64,000 bases of DNA from Tenrec ecaudatus (GCF_050624435.1 NC_134535.1:76132494-76196493); one strand, 5' to 3'. Positions 25,985-37,456 are shown, counted from the first letter of the stretch. The notes: a model not told the origin generated them from the letters alone. Made by a program: numbers and translations.

Positions 25985-26029
25985 GCTTGACCTTTAGTAG
26001 GTATCTATGCAAAAGTGAGGTATTGTTGT

Positions 26030-26170
26030 TATTATTAGGTGCTGCCAGTTAATTCCCAGTCATGAAAATGAACTGCCACACGGGGTTGTCTGTGAGCAGA
26101 TCATCAGGCTTTGGTTGTACTGATCTGTGATTTCTGGTAACTGCCTTGTATTTTCTTCCAGATTCACAGG
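26030..26170 (-). repeat. RTE/AfroSINE 3'-end remnant
   Basis: GTTGTTATTATTAGGTGCTG followed by CCAGTTAATTCCCAGTCATG is the reverse complement of the 3' end shared by afrotherian RTE and AfroSINEs ('catgagtcggaa(t)cgactcgacggcacct aacaac'). Heavily mutated. It lies just upstream of the second OR. Confidence 0.55.
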
Positions 26171-27949
26171 GGTTTAATTTCATAGACCATGTTTGTAGAA
26201 TGACTAATTTTGTCTATAGAACATACTAATTTTGGAAACTGGAAGCAAAATGCATATACCTTTCATAATATTGATAAGTGAATTGGACAATTATTTTGTT
26301 GATTTTAAAGAGTGAATCGAAGGTGAAATATCATATGAGAGTCTCCAAGCAGTAAAAATATAACATTTTCTATCCATTACCTGATCACCTCCTGGTGTGC
26401 TCCTTCATGAAAACAATCACTTTTATATGACTTAAGTAGATGAGAAGTATATTATTCAATTTTCTATGCATCCAAATAATTCAAACTAGAATTAAATCTA
26501 TGTTCCTGAGGAAAAGATGGAGAGGGAGAGAGAGAGCCTATTTAAGTGGAGCAAAAAGAGGAAAACTATATATGTAAAAAGGTAGCACTGATAGACTTAA
26601 AAAAGAAGATATTGCTAGACTGAGAATACTCTGTATTTTATGATATTTAATACATTATGTTGGTGTTTTAAAAAGCAGAAGAAGATGTTTTGCAGGGTTT
26701 TTTTTGTTCATGTTGCCTAAAATGGCCTAGACCTTATCAGTTCCTTACAGAGCAGAAACATTGGAGTTACATTCCTGAAGAAGAAAAGTTAAGAAGGTGA
26801 TAGTGGACCACGATTGTTGATTGCATTGTGAATAAGTTATGAGGGCACATTTAAAGGAAGAAGATCCAGGGAGACCACGCTGAAGATGAAATGAAAGAAT
26901 TTGATTCTGAGAGATGGAGAACTGTAGGTAAACCCTCTGCAGATGGTTAGGGAAGACTATCATTTAGACATGACTAAAGTATACCAGCACATTGGTGACA
27001 TAATTTTTGAGTTATTGACAAGTCCCCCCTTTTGAAAGTATCTCATAAACCACTTTAAAAAAACTCCCACTTTTCTAAAACACACACGCTAATAGTCTTT
27101 ATTAAATAGATGGATGGTTGGTTAGATACACTATTGACATCAGAAATCAATTCGCCTCCCAAATTGTGAGATGTTTAATTATAATTTGTTTTTACATCCC
27201 TCTATGACACTAGATAGTGTCCTTTCAAGTGGGGTCTATAGTCCTCCATGACACGAAATAGGATCGCTATACCATCAAAGTATGGCAGTGGGTTTGGTAT
27301 AGTTTGTGTTTATGAAAGTAGATCAAGGTTTCTAGAAATTGGTGACAACATTTCTCATATTTCTATTCTCTTTTTTAATTGTTCCATTAGAATATTTCTA
27401 TTCTCAATACAATGTATGTCATTTCTGGGATTATCTATCCACTACCTACTACCAAACATAAACATGTATTATTCTGTTAACTATTATTTCCTGTTCATTT
27501 CTTTCTCCTAGTTTATAGCAAAGATCATCCTTGAAGAAGGAGGAAAAAAGGTATGTGGCTGAAGACACAGTATGTTCATTTTTCTTATTTTAAAGCAGGG
27601 ACCGTTTGTTACACATATGATCTTATGTCATCATTGGAGCAATCTTTTGAGCCTTGTCTTGTATTTGTCTGCATTTTGATGTGCAAAAACGTCAATAAGC
27701 TAAATTGCTGTAGTTTATAAGTTAAAAAAACTTAAATGACTGGTAAGTCACATCAGAATCAATTAACAGTTAACCAATAGCCTGCAATGGACTTGCTGCC
27801 TCACTTTCAAAGGCAAAAGCACAAGCAAGCCAACTGTAAAATAACAGACAAAGCCCATGATGTGACTCTCAAGCAGTTGACTTTTTTGTTAATCAAACTT
27901 TCTTGAACTTTGAAAAAATTATTCTTTGCAGAACTCCCCAAATCACTTG
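26171..27949. other. Intergenic, 5' side of second OR
   Basis: AT-rich sequence with no supported gene. A short possible SINE tail lies around 27250-27295 (AGGATCGCTATACCATCAAAG). The promoter and 5' exon of the minus-strand OR should be in this stretch or beyond, but nothing decisive is visible. Confidence 0.4.
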
Positions 27950-28270
27950 TCACCAGCTGTTGCCTCATTTGCCCTTGATTCATGCTGAACTCACGCATCA
28001 CAGGGTGAAGCGCTCCCCAGCCTGCACCATCCTCCCCATGAGTTGTGGGTCTGACTGCTGTGCTCCATTGGGTTCTCACTGGCTGATTTTCAAAAGTAGA
28101 TCTCTTGGTCTTTCTTCCTAGCTTGTCTTAATTTGGAAGCTCTGCTAAGAGCTGTTTCCCATCATAACAACACAAAAGCCTACACTGATTGATGAGTAGG
28201 GGCGACACGTGATGTGCGTTGACTAGAACCCAAGGCTCCTAGATGGGAAGGGAGAATTCTACCACTGAAA
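27950..28270 (+). repeat. Afrotherian RTE/SINE-related repeat
   Basis: The stretch GGTTCTCACTGGCTGATTTTC, CTTTCTTCCTAGCTTGTCTTA and GGAAGCTCTGCTAAGAGCTG is familiar from elephant and tenrec repeats. The same block, reversed, lies at 33995-34195. It is non-coding. Confidence 0.55.
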
Positions 28271-28699
28271 CTGTTGTTTTGCCCCCGTCCCTCCACTCAT
28301 TAAGGATTTAAAATATGCTAGATGATCCAGGAATTACAGAAGAAATATTTCAGAAACATCTCTGAGATATACCATAAGCCTTGGGCTGAAACTACCCTCT
28401 GAAGGAGCCTTTTAGCTAAATACCAACTGGTTCATAACATACAGAATTTGTCAGTGGGTGCTGATCACTTTTAAAGGAATCATCTGTGTGCATCCAAATG
28501 ACCGACAAGTAACTTCAAAGCGAAGAGGAAGAGACAGAAACAGAATTCCTGGAAGCAAAACGTCTGGGGGACGTTTGATGAGAATCTTAAAAAGTTGTGG
28601 AAAATGCCATACCAAAAACCAAACCAAACAAACAAACAAAAAAAACACTTAAATGTGGATCCTTAAGCAATGTAGTTTATCGTTCCCTCTTTTTGAACT
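28271..28699. other. Intergenic
   Basis: No gene or recognised repeat. The short open frame at 28458-28652 lacks any motif. Confidence 0.4.
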
Positions 28700-30420
28700 C
28701 AGTAAAAATGGAAGTGCATTGCTTGTATACTTTCCTGTATGGCTTCTCCTATTCAATTATATAGTTAATATGCATTTATATTGTTGTTGTGGCACTGGGC
28801 CATCCATTTTCATTATAGTATTTCATTTATGAGCTTACAATAATGTATTTCACTTCAGTCATTCAGTTGATAAGAATTTCTCTCTTCCTTCCATTTATGA
28901 TAAATTATGAAATGCATCGCTCTATTGGATAGCTCCAAATTTTCACTTTGAAATAGGTCCAGGTGTACACTTGCTAGAGTACTGGATATGTTTAATTTCA
29001 ACTCTACTAGTTGATGACAAACTGGTTGTAAATAAAGTGGTTGAACTGCTTATGGCATCACCACCCCTGCAGTGTTCATTGTCCTTTGATTCCACGTCCC
29101 CCTCACTTGGTATTCTTACATTGTCATGATGGCCCCTGTGACTGATGTAAAGTGGAACGCATGCAGTTTACTTTGCTTTCCTCTTGATCACTACTGGAAC
29201 TGAAAAACGATCGAAGTTTGTTTCGGCCATTTACATTCCTCGTCCATTTTTCTCCTATTGAGTTACCTACCTTTTTTAATATCAAAGCTCTTTATGTATT
29301 CTAAACATAGTTAATTTTTGGTGTATGAGTTACAAATATCTTCTACTCCATCCACTCGTCTTTTTTTAACGAACAGGGTTCTTATATTATATACATATTA
29401 TTCAAATTACTATAGTAGTTAAATCTATTTATTACTTGTGTCTTCTTTAAGAAATTTTTTCCTGGGAGAGCAAATGTTTTGAGAATGATGAGGGTAATGA
29501 ATGTAAAAATGTGCTTTACACAACTGATGTATGTATGGATTGTGATAAGAATTGTATGAGTCTCTAATAAAATGATTTCAAAAATATTTTTCCTACACCA
29601 ATTTCATCAAAAATTTTTTTCATAAAATTTGATGTTTTGTCTTCCAAATTTATGTCTATAATTCCTCTGGAATTATTTTTTCCTGAATTGCTATGCAATT
29701 TCATATATATATATTTCACATTCACACTAAAGAATTCCAGCATTATTTGTTGATAAGACTGCCTTTTGCCCATTGTAGTGATACTTTTATCATAAATCAA
29801 GGACCCAGGTACATAGGGAAGTTTCTAGGTTCAATTTCATTCCTATGGGTCTTTTTATGTATTCCTGTGACAATCCTATAATATTTTAATCAACATACTT
29901 TTAGAATAATGATTAAATTCTGATAGAGTAAATTCTCTCAATTTATTGCTTTTTCCTTTAGACTCTATTTGGTCATTTGGTCATTGTAATTCATCAGAAT
30001 TTTGCTTAGTGGCCTTCAAGACCAGTCTGCTGGAGTTTTTATTGGAATTGCACTGAATCTGTAGTAGACTCGTAAGAATTTATATCACTAGGACATAGAA
30101 TCTTTTAGCCTACACATATAGTATACTTCTCCAGGCATTTGAATCTTAAAATGTCATCAAATAAAATTATATATTTTCCTCCATATAAGCCTTAGATATA
30201 TTTTGATTAATTTTTGTAACTTCTTTGTTTTTAAATGGTATCCTTTTTCAGTTTTAAGTCCTACTGGCATGTTATTGGCATAAAGATTTGCAAGTATTTT
30301 GCATATAGATGTTGCATATAACTTTGTTTTACATTTCAACTAATGCTGTAAATTCTAATACTCTATCGTTGGATTTTTATGTACTTATCTCTATTAATTT
30401 TATCCTGACTGCATCCATGA
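28700..30420 (-). mobile_element. Old L1 fragment (ORF2/3' end), split by a young L1 tail
   Basis: Read on minus, this is a long-decayed L1: CATTTTTCTCCTATTGAGTTAC (29249 on plus) and GAGTTTTTATTGGAATTGCACTGAATCT (30033 on plus) are reversed L1 ORF2/3' landmarks found in ancient mammalian L1M copies. No frame survives. A short young L1 tail is inserted at 29463-29580. Confidence 0.6.
29463..29580 (+). mobile_element. Very short young L1 3' end
   Basis: Only the last ~118 bp of the L1 3' UTR: AGAGCAAATGTTTTGAGAATG ... GGATTGTGATAAGAATTGTATGAG and AATAAAATGATT. Similar flanks (AAATTTTTTCCT before, AATATTTTTCCT after) suggest a 12-bp target duplication. It is a severely 5'-truncated insertion into the old L1. 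Confidence 0.75.
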
Positions 30421-31214
30421 GTTGTAATAGACCAGAGACGGATTTCTTCTGAACTCACACTACATAATATGCACCCTGAACCCCTTTGCTTGAAGTCTTA
30501 CCCTTGAGGTGATAGGAGGAGAGCAAGGCCAGGCTTCTTATGCGAGTACCTAGACACAACATCGGGAAAAAATGAGGAAACATGATTTCTCTTCTTAAAA
30601 GGGAAATAAAAGGCAACTATCTCCCTCCCTTCAAGAAATGTTCTTACTTCAGCCATTTGGTATGTAAATCAAATCTCCCTAGAGCCAGGCAGGTCCTGCC
30701 TCAGTGTTAACAATACAGAGATGCCTTCAGGTTCCTCGGCCTCAGTTCCCCTTTGGACTGTAAATCCCTGGGGAGGTAGCCACTCTGGTCTTCTTGGGGC
30801 CTTGGGGAATTTATTATGGGATAAATGCCCAGACTGTCTTGGCTCTCTATGGGAGATAAGTGTTTTTATCTGTTTTGATCACAGAAGTTAGAAGAAAAGG
30901 GGCTGTTGAGCTAATTTTCATGTCATGTGAGTAGTTTGATGGGTCTAGAGTTTTGTATAGGGTCACTGAAATCTAGAGAAACTTTATTTCCTTATGTTTA
31001 TCACAATTGAATTTCAACAGATGCATATTATTTTTCAATAATGACAATTTTGACTCTTCCTTTGTAAAAACTCTTCTTAACTCTCCCCCCACCCCGCTTT
31101 ACTGCAAGAAGACTAAAAGTCAACAAGCTGTGATCTTTGAGCTCTACTCTTGGAGATACTACAGGTGTGGGGATAGATTTGGGCTGCAAAGGGTTTTCAA
31201 TGATTATTTATTTA
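30421..31214. other. Intergenic
   Basis: No gene found. The 107-residue open frame starting at 31007 has no recognisable motif and overlaps a likely non-coding stretch. The GC-richer part (30640-30830) may be an old repeat, but I cannot name it. Confidence 0.35.
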
Positions 31215-31440
31215 TTTTAGGAGGAAGCATCACAGCAGGTTTATTGAACAATAAAGTTAAGATAACGAGGGGCCACCCCCATTCCCCTAACCCTGAGAGT
31301 TCATACTACCTAAAATGGCAACAGTATTGAGCCATTGCTCAGAGCTGGCAGGCCCTTTTAAATATGCCTGGAAGGGGCCTTTGAGCGAAGGGCTTCGTTT
31401 TAATTATATTTTAAAAGTTTTAATCTTTAAAAAAGAAAAT
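31215..31440 (-). other. Possible retrocopied mRNA 3' end
   Basis: On minus, non-coding sequence runs into TTGTTCAATAAACCTGCTGTG, i.e. an AATAAA signal about 20 bases before an A-rich AAAATAAATAAATAA stretch (31199-31220 on plus). That is the look of a processed mRNA 3' end inserted by L1, but the source gene is not recognised and no coding part is seen. An LTR end is an alternative. Confidence 0.3.
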
Positions 31441-31521
31441 ACAAAGCAAAGAAATGAAAATCCTTGTTGTGCAGCAATTATAATTTGTCATGACCTCATG
31501 TGGTAAGAATGAAATTGCTCC

Positions 31522-31612
31522 ATCACCTTTTAAAAATTTAACTTTTATTGTGACATCACCTTTTAAAAATTTAACTTTTATTATGACTTTAAAAATTTAA
31601 CTTTTATTGTGG
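31522..31612 (+). repeat. 33-bp minisatellite, 2.75 units
   Basis: ATCACCTTTTAAAAATTTAA followed by CTTTTATTGTGAC starts at 31522, repeats at 31555 with one change, and a shortened third unit begins at 31588. Confidence 0.9.
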
Positions 31613-31734
31613 GATTTATATATCAGATCATCATTTTTATTTTCAAAAACTTAAAACAACTTTCCCTTGACTTGATCTTTTTAAAAATAATTAATTAATT
31701 AGTTTTTTTTTTAATTTTCTCTTCTTTTTGTTTA

Positions 31735-31875
31735 TTTATTTATTGTTTTATTGGGGACTCTTGCATCACTTGTTACAGTCCATACACTGATTGCATCAGG
31801 TATGTTTGTACATATGTTGCCTTTATTCATTTCTAGACATTTACTTTCTATTGAACCTTTGGTATGAGCTCCTAA
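31735..31875 (-). mobile_element. Diverged L1 3' end on minus
   Basis: On minus: CAATAGAAAGTAAATGTCTAG ... AACATATGTACAAACATACC ... GTATGGACTGTAACAAGTGATG and CCCCAATAAAACAATAAATAAATAAA. It matches the end of the young L1 3' UTR at lower identity, so it is an older subfamily or copy. Its tail points left, and it stands tail-out beside the plus-strand copy that follows. Confidence 0.65.
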
Positions 31876-31879
31876 CACA

Positions 31880-33105
31880 GCAGGACCAATGGTCCTGGGG
31901 GCGTTTGAAGGGTAAGGGAGGTTGGGGAAGTGTGCGGGGAGCAGGCAGTGTCATAGACAGAGGAACAACTCGGGAATTAGAGTCAACAATGAGGAGATAG
32001 AGATCCTGAGGGTGTTGGAGCAACAGCAAACTAGTTAAGAGGAAGTTCTAAGAGGAGGAAATAGGGGGAAAGTGATGGCGGGGCAGGAGGAAGGTAAAAG
32101 GAAACAGAAGAAGGACCTAGGAGGCAAAGCAATGGTGAGAGGTATAAGTTTATGTGTGTACATATATAAGTACATTCATCCACAAAAATAGAGGTATTGA
32201 CCTATGTACATACATATATTCATTTGGCAATACAGTGTGGCAGTGGATGGACTTCGGGTCTCCACTCATCCCCTCCCTCAATACAAAAAACTTTGTTCTA
32301 ACAAATCGGTATTCTGAGATTCTCCTTTTCCTGATACATCACTGAAGACAAAACGGGTGCATAAGCAAATGTGGTCAAGAATGCAGATGGTGCCTGGCTA
32401 TTAAAAGATATAGCGTCTGTGGTCTTACAGGCTTGAAGTTAAACAAGGGGCCATACAGCAGAGAAGCAACAAGTCCACATGGAAGAAGCACACCATCGGT
32501 GCAATCATGAGAAGTCATCAGGACCAGGTAATAGGCATCAGAAGACACATAAGAAACAAACAAAAACATATGGTTGAGAATGATGGGATCAGAGGAGAGA
32601 CCCAAAGCCCATCTGTAGACAATGGAACAATTCCTCCACAGAGGGGCCACAGGGAAGAGATGAGTCAACCAGGGTACAGCAAAGCATGGATGAAACACAC
32701 TTCCTTGCAGTTTCCTCACCCCCCACTATCAGGACCCCAGTATTGCTTCTCAATTCAGACTAGACTGGAATATGTATACAGGTATAGAAAAAAGATGGGG
32801 GCTCATGACGCACAGAATCCAGAAACAGGAGTGGGAATAGTGATACCATAAGGGTAGGGATAAAGGGGAGGGGGAGAAGGGTAAAAGGGAGAATTGATCA
32901 CAATGATTGACCGTAACCACACTCCTATCTTCAGGGGCAAAGAAAAACAGAAAACACAGGGGAAGGGAGACTGTGGTTGGTGTAAGATATGAGAAATATG
33001 AAGTATAAGTAATAATTTATACTCTACCAAGTGGGTATGGGGGGCGGGGAGGGAAGGAGGAAAATGAGGAACTTATACCAAGGGCTCAATAGAAAATCAA
33101 TGTTT
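31880..33105 (+). mobile_element. L1 3'-UTR copy (older), tail lost
   Basis: Aligns with the L1 3' UTR: 'gaggcaaagcaatggtgagagg' (32133), 'cactgaagacaaaacgggtgcataagcaaatgtgg' region (32340-32370), CAACAAGTCCACATGGAAG (32468), the 'tcaggaccccagtattgc' block (32728) and a G-rich run at 33035-33065. It ends at 33105 before the usual AATAAAA. More diverged than the 5-9 kb copies. Confidence 0.7.
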
Positions 33106-33344
33106 TTAATTTTAAAGGTGATTATTTTCCTGGTTGGCTGGGACTCAAGTGGCGGTCCCTGATATCTGGGACCCAACCATGTCCTTATTTGGCAGGGTCA
33201 TGGATGGTCAGGCTCACAGATTCCTTATTTCTGATGTGGTGACTCATCAGGTGGCTCAGACCAGTCAGGTGACTTTCCCTTTCCTTGTCATTCCCTACAC
33301 AGAGAGTCACAGCTCACCGATTAATTTTTAAATATAGCTTTCCA

Positions 33345-33415
33345 GGATTTTCTGTAGCAGTGCCTGGAGTGGACTCAAGCCTCTGACCTTTTGATTAGCC
33401 ACTTTGTACCACCTA
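33345..33415 (-). repeat. AfroSINE head fragment
   Basis: GACTCAAGCCTCTGACCTTT then TGATTAGCCACTTTGTACCA is the reversed tRNA-like head of an AfroSINE. It abuts a plus-strand AfroSINE, giving a head-to-head pair. Confidence 0.65.
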
Positions 33416-33605
33416 GGAGGCCTATATGTTGGGCTGCTAACTGCAAGGTCAGCAGTTCAACACCCCCCAGCCTCTCCAGGGGAGAAAGATGGGACTTTGT
33501 TTTCTTGTACAGTATGGGAAGCCCGTAGGGGCAGTTCTACCCCATCCTATAAGGTGGATATGAATTGGCAAAGACTTGGTGGCTAGGAGTTTGGTTTGGT
33601 TTGGA
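33416..33605 (+). repeat. AfroSINE, nearly complete
   Basis: GGGCTGCTAACTGCAAGGTC, AGCAGTTCAACACC (decayed B box), CTCCAGGGGAGAAAGATG, GGCAGTTCTACCCCATCCTATAAGG and a TTTGGTTTGGTTTGG end. Order and length fit a full AfroSINE. Confidence 0.85.
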
Positions 33606-33764
33606 GGAACTCTCCCAGGAGATTAAGATTTACATTCACATGTTAAACAGAAGTTAATGATAGCATTTGTCTCTGCCTTGAGCCAAATGTGCAGAGTAAC
33701 ATTTCAAGGTTTATAGATTAAATATGTTTGTTCTATTTTATTTAAAAAATAGCCTTTTTTCCCC

Positions 33765-33985
33765 TTTTCAGATAAACAATGATCTCTCTCGTCTGCAAGC
33801 AACTTATTTTCAACAAAGGACTAAAAAACATTAAATGCACAGAATCTATTCAACAAATGGTCCTGGCAAATTCGGATCTTGTCTGCAGAAGAATGAAACA
33901 AGACCCATACTTCATTCTATATATTAAAAATGAACTCAAGATGGATCAAAAACCAAAATCTAAATTCAACACCTGTCTATACAAA
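33765..33985 (+). mobile_element. Old L1 ORF2 C-terminal fragment
   Basis: Frame reads ELIFNKGLKNIKCTESIQQM then VLANSDLVCRRMKQDPYF, matching the late ORF2 region 'FNKDAKNIQW...DSLFNKWCWENW...RRMKLDPYLTPYT' of L1. About 70 residues; the rest is missing. Confidence 0.65.
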
Positions 33986-33994
33986 TCATGGACC

Positions 33995-34195
33995 ACTTGT
34001 CCGTGAATGTGCTGTACTGCAGTGACTTGTATGTTGCTATGATGAAGCTGTATCAGTGTGTTTCCAATACCAGCAGAGTCTCCAAAGTGAACAGATAGCT
34101 GTGGTTTTCTGACTAAGAACAAACTACACAGAAGCAATAGACTGTCCACTTCAGAAGAATTAGTCACAGAAAATCCTAAGGATAACCTTGGAATT
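33995..34195 (-). repeat. Afrotherian RTE/SINE-related repeat, reversed
   Basis: On minus it carries the same blocks as 27950-28270. On plus: TGACTTGTATGTTGCTATGATG, CAATACCAGCAGAGTC and GACTAAGAACAAACTAC. Non-coding. Confidence 0.55.
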
Positions 34196-34319
34196 CTAAT
34201 CATTCGTGCTTCTCAATGTATCTTGATTGTTTTGGTCCATTTCAGAATGAAAAAATTGGCAGGATTGTTCATTTTGCTCATCACGATCTTCAGTGGTTGC
34301 TTTGAAATTTGAATAATGG

Positions 34320-34570
34320 TTGCATTAACTGGACTTCCTTATAAGCATATAGATACTAGCTTATTGTTCTATTTGGAGCTACAGATTTTTTTTCTCTTGG
34401 CCGTCATGTCCTATGACTGCTAGGTGGCCATCTGAAATCCCCTGCATTATATGACCATAATGAATAACAGAGTCTGCTGGATTCTCATCCTCTGTTGTTG
34501 CGTGGCTGGCCTATTGATAATCCCCCCTCCTCCTGGTTTGAGCCTCCACCTGCAGTTTTGTGACATATTT
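34320..34570 (+). pseudogene. Olfactory receptor pseudogene fragment (OR6C-type)
   Basis: Only the TM3 to TM4/ECL2 part of an OR survives. The readable core is [51 protein letters not shown], then LHLQFCD. Damage includes an extra T in the T8 run near 34386 that shifts the frame, a TAG at 34421 where the Tyr of DRY should be (the preceding Arg is Cys), and a TGA at 34433 in place of the Cys of AICKPLHY. The N-terminal and C-terminal parts are not visible; an old L1 piece follows. PLHYMTIMN resembles the OR at 60779, so it is probably a dead member of the same cluster. Confidence 0.8.
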
Positions 34571-34624
34571 TTCAAAATTTCCTTTCACCCTTTACAGAAG
34601 CTTGATGTTCCTTAAGCAATGAGT

Positions 34625-35095
34625 CCACTTCTCCCCACTCCCTCACATCTCTTCCTTTGGTCTTTATATATTTTCCTACTCTAGATATTTCATATCAATT
34701 AAATAATAGAATATTTGTCCTTTTATTCTTGACATACTTCACTCAGCCCAATGTTTTCTGGAAACATCACTGTTGTAATGTGTTTCTGGACTAAAATCTT
34801 CTTTATGCCTGGATAATCTTCCACTCTATGCATAAATACACAATGTTTTATGTACCATTCATCTCGTGATGGACATTTACACTACTTCCACCTTTTGGAA
34901 ATTATTAGGAGTGCTGCAATGAGGGAGTATGTTGGTGTACAAGTGTATAGCTGTGTTCTTACTATCAATGCTTTTGGGCATATACCTAGGAATGGAGTGG
35001 AATTCGTGTGTAATATGGTAGTTTGAAGTTTAGAGTTTAGAGAAACAACAACACTATTTCCTTATTAACTGTACCACCTTGCAATCTCATCAATA
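34625..35095 (-). mobile_element. Old L1 ORF2 C-terminal fragment
   Basis: Reversed L1 landmarks: ATTCATCTCGTGATGGACA (34858), GGAGTGCTGCAATGAGGGAG, GGGCATATACCTAGGAATGG and AACTGTACCACCTTGCAATC. These correspond to the C-terminal third of ORF2 in ancient L1s. No frame survives. Confidence 0.65.
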
Positions 35096-36424
35096 TTGGA
35101 TCAGAAAAATAAATTAAAAAATTTTTTCTAACAGTTGTTTTCAATTTTGTTAAACATAGTGGGGAGTCAGGGGAAGATGGGCGCCAGATTATAGCCCATA
35201 CTTGGTGCTCCATGGAGATTGGTGAGTGGGGAGATTTTGGGGCCAAGTAAGTGTATCAAGTCTGTCTGTCGAGTCCCAAGACAACTCAGAGAACTTCTCT
35301 GAACCAGAATACGACTCCCACCCTTTGGCCAGCACTCCCTGCGGACAGCTAGGGTCTCTTGTGTGGCACTCAGGGTGCCCGCTCTGCCTTGACCAGTGCC
35401 ACAGGTCAGCCAGGCACATGGAGGAGGCTGCCATCCTGCCTCAGTGCCTGCACAGAATAGTCAAACAGCATCCTTCACCCTGCCTCAGTGTTCCCAGTGT
35501 CCCATGTTGGTGCTCTAGCCGGCGTACACCCCCATAGGGATTCATGCCCCAACTGGGCGCCCCTCATGAACCAGCTCTCCACAGCTTCCCCACACTCCTC
35601 CTGGGAGTCTTGTGTCCTGGCACCACAGCCCAACCAGGCTGATGGCAGAGGTTGAAGTCCTGCCTTTGTACTCCAGCTAACCACCAACCAGACCACCCAA
35701 CACACTCAGAGGTCTCAGCCCAGAGGTTCCTGCCTGATGTCTACTCTCCTCACAGATTCCCCAGCCAACCCCTTCATTATACCTCATCCTCCCCTCCCCA
35801 TGCAGAGGCCCCCATCCTGCCACTTCACTTTAAGCTGGCAAGGCAGTGGACACAAATTTGGCAGAAGTTTCTGCAGCTGTGTTATATGGAATCAAACCTT
35901 TGGGGGCTTGCCTACTGCATTTTCCCTTCTCCCTGCTCACTCTGCCCACCCTCTGTGCTCCAAGCAGTGGATCAGCACCAGTGGCAACACCCTCCCACCT
36001 GTCTACCTGTGGAAGTGCCCCTAGCCAGAAACAGATCACCCAATCCCCAACCCATCCCCTAAATACAACCCCCTGCAATGGGGTCAACATTTTATTTCAG
36101 TCCACAGCATGCACAGCTGCAAGCAGCCTATAAGGAGACCTGAATGTAGCTGAAGCACAAACCATAGGCCAAAGTGAGAGGGAATTCCCAGCAGGTCAAA
36201 TGTGAAAAACAACCCCTCAAGGCAGTTGGCTAAAGGCTGCTTGCAGAAACACCAAAACCAACCTCCTAAAGAGAGAGCCCAGGGCTCTGAGACACCTGGC
36301 AAATGGCACCTAGTTCCAATAAATTGACCAAAAACCAAAAAGCTGCTTCCACTGTTTGAACAAGAAAAGAGAAAAAATTCCAATGCCAGAGGACCACCTG
36401 GACTTAACAGCAGTAATATAAAAG

Positions 36425-37372
36425 GCAGACATTGACCTCCCACAGAATGAAATCTTCAGAATGCTGCTTGGAGTCATACAGGACATGAGTCATACAGGAC
36501 ATGAGGGAAGCATTACAGAAAAAGGATGAAATGAAAGAGGAAATAAAGGCCATGTACCAAAGGGAAATGCAGGAGTTAAGGGGTGAGATAACAAAAACTA
36601 ATAGCAAACTCCAAGACTTTGCCCAGAGAATGGAGGAGACAGAGAACCACACCAGTGACCTAGAGGATTTGCAAGCAGAAATTAATAAATGTGAGAAAAC
36701 TCTAACAAGCCCACCAGAGAACTTGAAGAAAACCTCAGGGCTGTGTCTGACACTATGAGAAGGAACAACATCAGAATTATTGGCTTGCCGGAGGAATGCA
36801 CATCAAGGAAACCAACGTCCAAAATAGTGCTGGAATGCTTGGAGGAAATCTTCCCTAGCTTAATGAATGAAAATCAGGCAACTATCCAGGAGGGCAAAAG
36901 AATGCCAACTAGACTAAATCCCAAGAATAATTCCCTGAGACATATAGTTGTTAAACTATCCATCTGTGCGGAAAAAAAAATTATTAGAGCAGTTAGGAAA
37001 AAACTTGCAACCACATATAAAGGCAAGCAGATAAGAATATGCTCAGACCTATCAGCAGACACTATGAAGAAGAGGAGACAGTGGAGCAGCATATTCCAAA
37101 AATTGCTGGAAAATAATGCAAACCCAAGAATACTTTATCCAGCTAAATTATTTATCAAAATTGATGGAGAAGTGAAAGTCTTCCCGGAAAAGGAAAGTAT
37201 CAAAGAATATACTAAAATGGAACCCAGCATTATAAAAGATCCTTGCCAACCCAGTATGGGCAGAAGAACAACACTCACCAAGCAAATAAAAGAGACCGCC
37301 ACACAGAAAAAACTCCCACCAGAGACCACCAAAGGGAAAACAGCTCCCAAGATAACACTGGCTCAACAATGA
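36425..37372 (+). pseudogene. L1 ORF1 (RNA-binding protein), one frameshift visible
   Basis: ORF1p binds L1 RNA as a trimer and acts as a nucleic-acid chaperone. The first frame (from 36501) reads MREALQKKDEMKEEIKAMYQ and on to KLQDFAQRMEETENHTSDLE, a coiled coil. After a frame change near 36750 the second frame reads MRRNNIRIIGLPEECT (RRM), then RLNPKNNSLRHIVVKLSICAEKKII, KGKQIRICSDLSADTMKKRRQW and NANPRILYPAKLFIKIDGEV, the C-terminal domain. A 16-bp direct duplication (GTCATACAGGACATGA at 36475 and 36491) lies before the coiled coil. The protein is otherwise well kept, so the insertion is fairly young. Confidence 0.8.
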
Positions 37373-37456
37373 AAAGAAGGCAAGAATGAACCACAAACAC
37401 ACATATTCACAAATCACAGAAAATAAATGGAGGGAGGAAAACATCCAACATAAGAT

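Noticed and set aside
31735-33105. Twin-priming inversion of a single L1
   Set aside because: The inverted piece contains the polyadenylation end itself and is more diverged, so it is an independent insertion.
35226-36443. Several 80-136-codon frames on both strands
   Set aside because: GC-rich L1 5' UTR with few chance stops; no domain and no neighbour evidence.
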